Positions 5,309 to 6,324 of a DNA stretch of 6,324 bases are shown piece after piece. Below the pieces are notes generated by a model, which saw only the letters and a program-made list of their open reading frames with translations, was not told where the DNA came from and made no database searches. Source of the DNA: an uncultured Pseudomonadota bacterium (GTDB taxonomy: Bacteria; Pseudomonadota; Gammaproteobacteria; Steroidobacterales; Steroidobacteraceae); contig CAITAM010000477.1 in NCBI GenBank assembly GCA_903890265.1, forward strand, positions 1 through 6,324, in the 5' to 3' direction. Position 1 is the stretch's first letter. Each line of letters begins with the position of its first letter. Made by a program: the position numbers and the translations under genes.

Positions 5309-5313
5309 AGGGA
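5309..5313 (+). promoter_or_regulatory. Ribosome binding site of dnaN
   Basis: AGGGA lies 5 nt before the dnaN ATG at 5319, a sensible Shine-Dalgarno at good spacing. It supports this ATG as the start. Confidence 0.55.
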
Positions 5314-5318
5314 CAGCG

Positions 5319-6324
5319 ATGAAACTCAATTGTGAGCGCGAGCAGATTCTTTCCCCGCTTCAGGCCGTGATCGGCGTGGTGGAGCGACGCCAGACCATGC
5401 CGATCCTGGCGAACGTGCTGCTGACGGTGCGCGACGAGCGGCTGTCGGTCACCGCGACCGATCTCGAGGTGGAGCTCGTCGCGACCGTGCCGGTGCCGGG
5501 TGCGGAGCCGGGCGAAATCACCGTGCCTGGGCGAAAGCTGCTGGACATCGTGCGCGCCCTGCCGGACAAGGTGGACGTCAAGCTCACGCGGGAGGGCGAC
5601 AAGATCCTAGTGCGCGGCGGGAAGAGCCGCTTCACCCTCTCGACGCTCGCGGCCAGCGAGTTTCCGACCGTCGACGAGATCAACGCGACCACCAGTTTCG
5701 AGATCGGCCAGGGAGACCTCAAGCGGCTGCTCGAGAAGACGCAGTTTTCCATGGCGCAACAGGACGTACGGTACTACCTGAACGGCATGTTGCTGGAAAC
5801 GGACGGCAAGTTGCTTCGAACGGTCGCGACCGACGGTCATCGTCTGGCTTTGTGCGAGCTGGAGCTCAAAACCCCCGGCACGCTCAACCAGGTGATCGTG
5901 CCGCGCAAGGGCGTGCTGGAACTCAGTCGCCTGGTCGGTACCGAGGGGCTGGTACGGGTCGAGGTCGGAACGAATCACATTCGTGCCACAATCGACGACA
6001 TTCGGTTCACGTCGAAGCTGATCGACGGCCGTTTCCCGGAGTACGGGCGGGTAATTCCGCAAAATCCGCCGCGGCTGGTGAAGGCCGACCGGGATCTGCT
6101 GCGCCACGCCCTGCAGCGCACGGCGATCCTGTCGAACGAGAAATACCGAGGTATCAAGCTCGCCCTCAGGCCGAACGTGCTGACCATCACGGCGCACAAC
6201 CCGGAGCAGGAGGAGGCCGAGGAGGACGTCGAGGTGTCCTACGACGGCGACGCGATGGAGGTGGGCTTCAACGTGACGTACCTGCTCGACGCGCTGGGTG
6301 CCATTGACGGCGCCGAGGTCGAAC
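5319..6324 (+). CDS. dnaN: DNA polymerase III beta subunit (sliding clamp), cut by the window end
   Basis: DnaN forms the ring-shaped homodimer that tethers DNA polymerase III and many repair proteins to DNA. The frame is open from ATG 5319 to the window edge: 335 codons of a usual ~366. It begins MKLNCEREQILSPLQAVIGV, typical of the family. Three repeated clamp folds are visible: I (about 1-120, with RQTMPILANVLL and ATDLEVEL), II (about 128-250, with TDGHRLALCELEL at 171-183, part of the pocket that binds clamp partners, and DGRFPEYGRVIP) and III (from about 252, with SNEKYRGIKL and NPEQEEAEE at 294-302). The final ~30 residues, including the C-terminal strand that completes the partner pocket, lie outside the window. 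It has its own ribosome binding site and probably its own promoter, since 280 bp separate it from dnaA. No frameshift or missing motif was seen. Confidence 0.97.
   Translation, partial: MKLNCEREQILSPLQAVIGVVERRQTMPILANVLLTVRDERLSVTATDLEVELVATVPVPGAEPGEITVPGRKLLDIVRALPDKVDVKLTREGDKILVRGGKSRFTLSTLAASEFPTVDEINATTSFEIGQGDLKRLLEKTQFSMAQQDVRYYLNGMLLETDGKLLRTVATDGHRLALCELELKTPGTLNQVIVPRKGVLELSRLVGTEGLVRVEVGTNHIRATIDDIRFTSKLIDGRFPEYGRVIPQNPPRLVKADRDLLRHALQRTAILSNEKYRGIKLALRPNVLTITAHNPEQEEAEEDVEVSYDGDAMEVGFNVTYLLDALGAIDGAEVE

Larger units (their letters stand above)
5039..5318. other. Probable origin of replication (oriC), dnaA–dnaN intergenic region
   Basis: This 280-bp non-coding gap combines the parts expected of oriC. 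It has DnaA-box-like 9-mers (best at 5039-5047 and 5108-5116, weaker at 5050-5058, 5073-5081, 5207-5215 and 5253-5261), a GC-rich hairpin, and a strongly AT-rich island (5231-5277) on its dnaN side. It also lies next to dnaA. The other candidate gap (rpmH–dnaA) lacks any recognisable DnaA box. None of the boxes is a perfect TTATCCACA, so initiation may depend on several moderate sites. It must also carry the dnaN promoter unless dnaN is read through from dnaA: TATAAC at 5240-5245 is a good -10, but I see no convincing -35 for it. Confidence 0.6.

Noticed and set aside
5607..6197. Minus-strand frame of 196 codons antisense to dnaN
   Set aside because: It is contained within the well-conserved dnaN frame, with no recognisable domain.
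1..6324. Undescribed multi-gene system, mobile element or defence locus
   Set aside because: All coding space is taken by seven universally recognised housekeeping genes with intact motifs; no insertion sequence ends, integrase, repeat array or foreign composition was seen.

Overview
The window is the conserved chromosomal origin neighbourhood of a high-GC (about two-thirds GC by eye) proteobacterium. The gene order mnmE–yidC–yidD–rnpA–rpmH, diverging from dnaA–dnaN, and the protein sequences fit a gammaproteobacterium best. A betaproteobacterium has a similar layout and cannot be excluded from the order alone. I do not assign a family or species. All seven genes are housekeeping genes. I found no mobile element, CRISPR array, tRNA, rRNA or foreign-looking insert, and no unknown multi-gene system.

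Layout. Minus strand, read from about 3510 down to 1: rpmH (ribosomal protein L34), rnpA (RNase P protein), yidD (membrane insertion factor), yidC (membrane insertase) and the first 264 codons of mnmE (tRNA modification GTPase, cut by the window start). rnpA/yidD overlap by 4 nt, yidD/yidC overlap by 8 nt, and yidC/mnmE are 10 nt apart, so this is a compact operon. Plus strand: dnaA (replication initiator, complete) and dnaN (sliding clamp, cut at the window end after 335 codons).

Non-coding DNA. The 311-bp rpmH–dnaA gap holds two divergent sigma70-type promoters: TTGACA-N17-TAAAGT toward rpmH and TTGGAA-N17-TAGACT toward dnaA. A GGCCGG inverted repeat abuts the rpmH -35, and the rpmH leader is heavily structured. 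I saw no DnaA box in this gap. The 280-bp dnaA–dnaN gap holds DnaA-box-like 9-mers, a hairpin and a 74% AT island with a tandem TTAAGA repeat. It is the best candidate for oriC in the window.

How the genes work together. DnaA opens the origin and DnaN clamps the polymerase. The opposite arm couples translation capacity (L34), tRNA 5' maturation (RNase P), membrane protein insertion (YidC/YidD) and tRNA wobble modification (MnmE). The points of interest are regulatory: origin placement downstream of dnaA, the divergent promoter architecture, and RNA hairpins before rnpA and dnaA.
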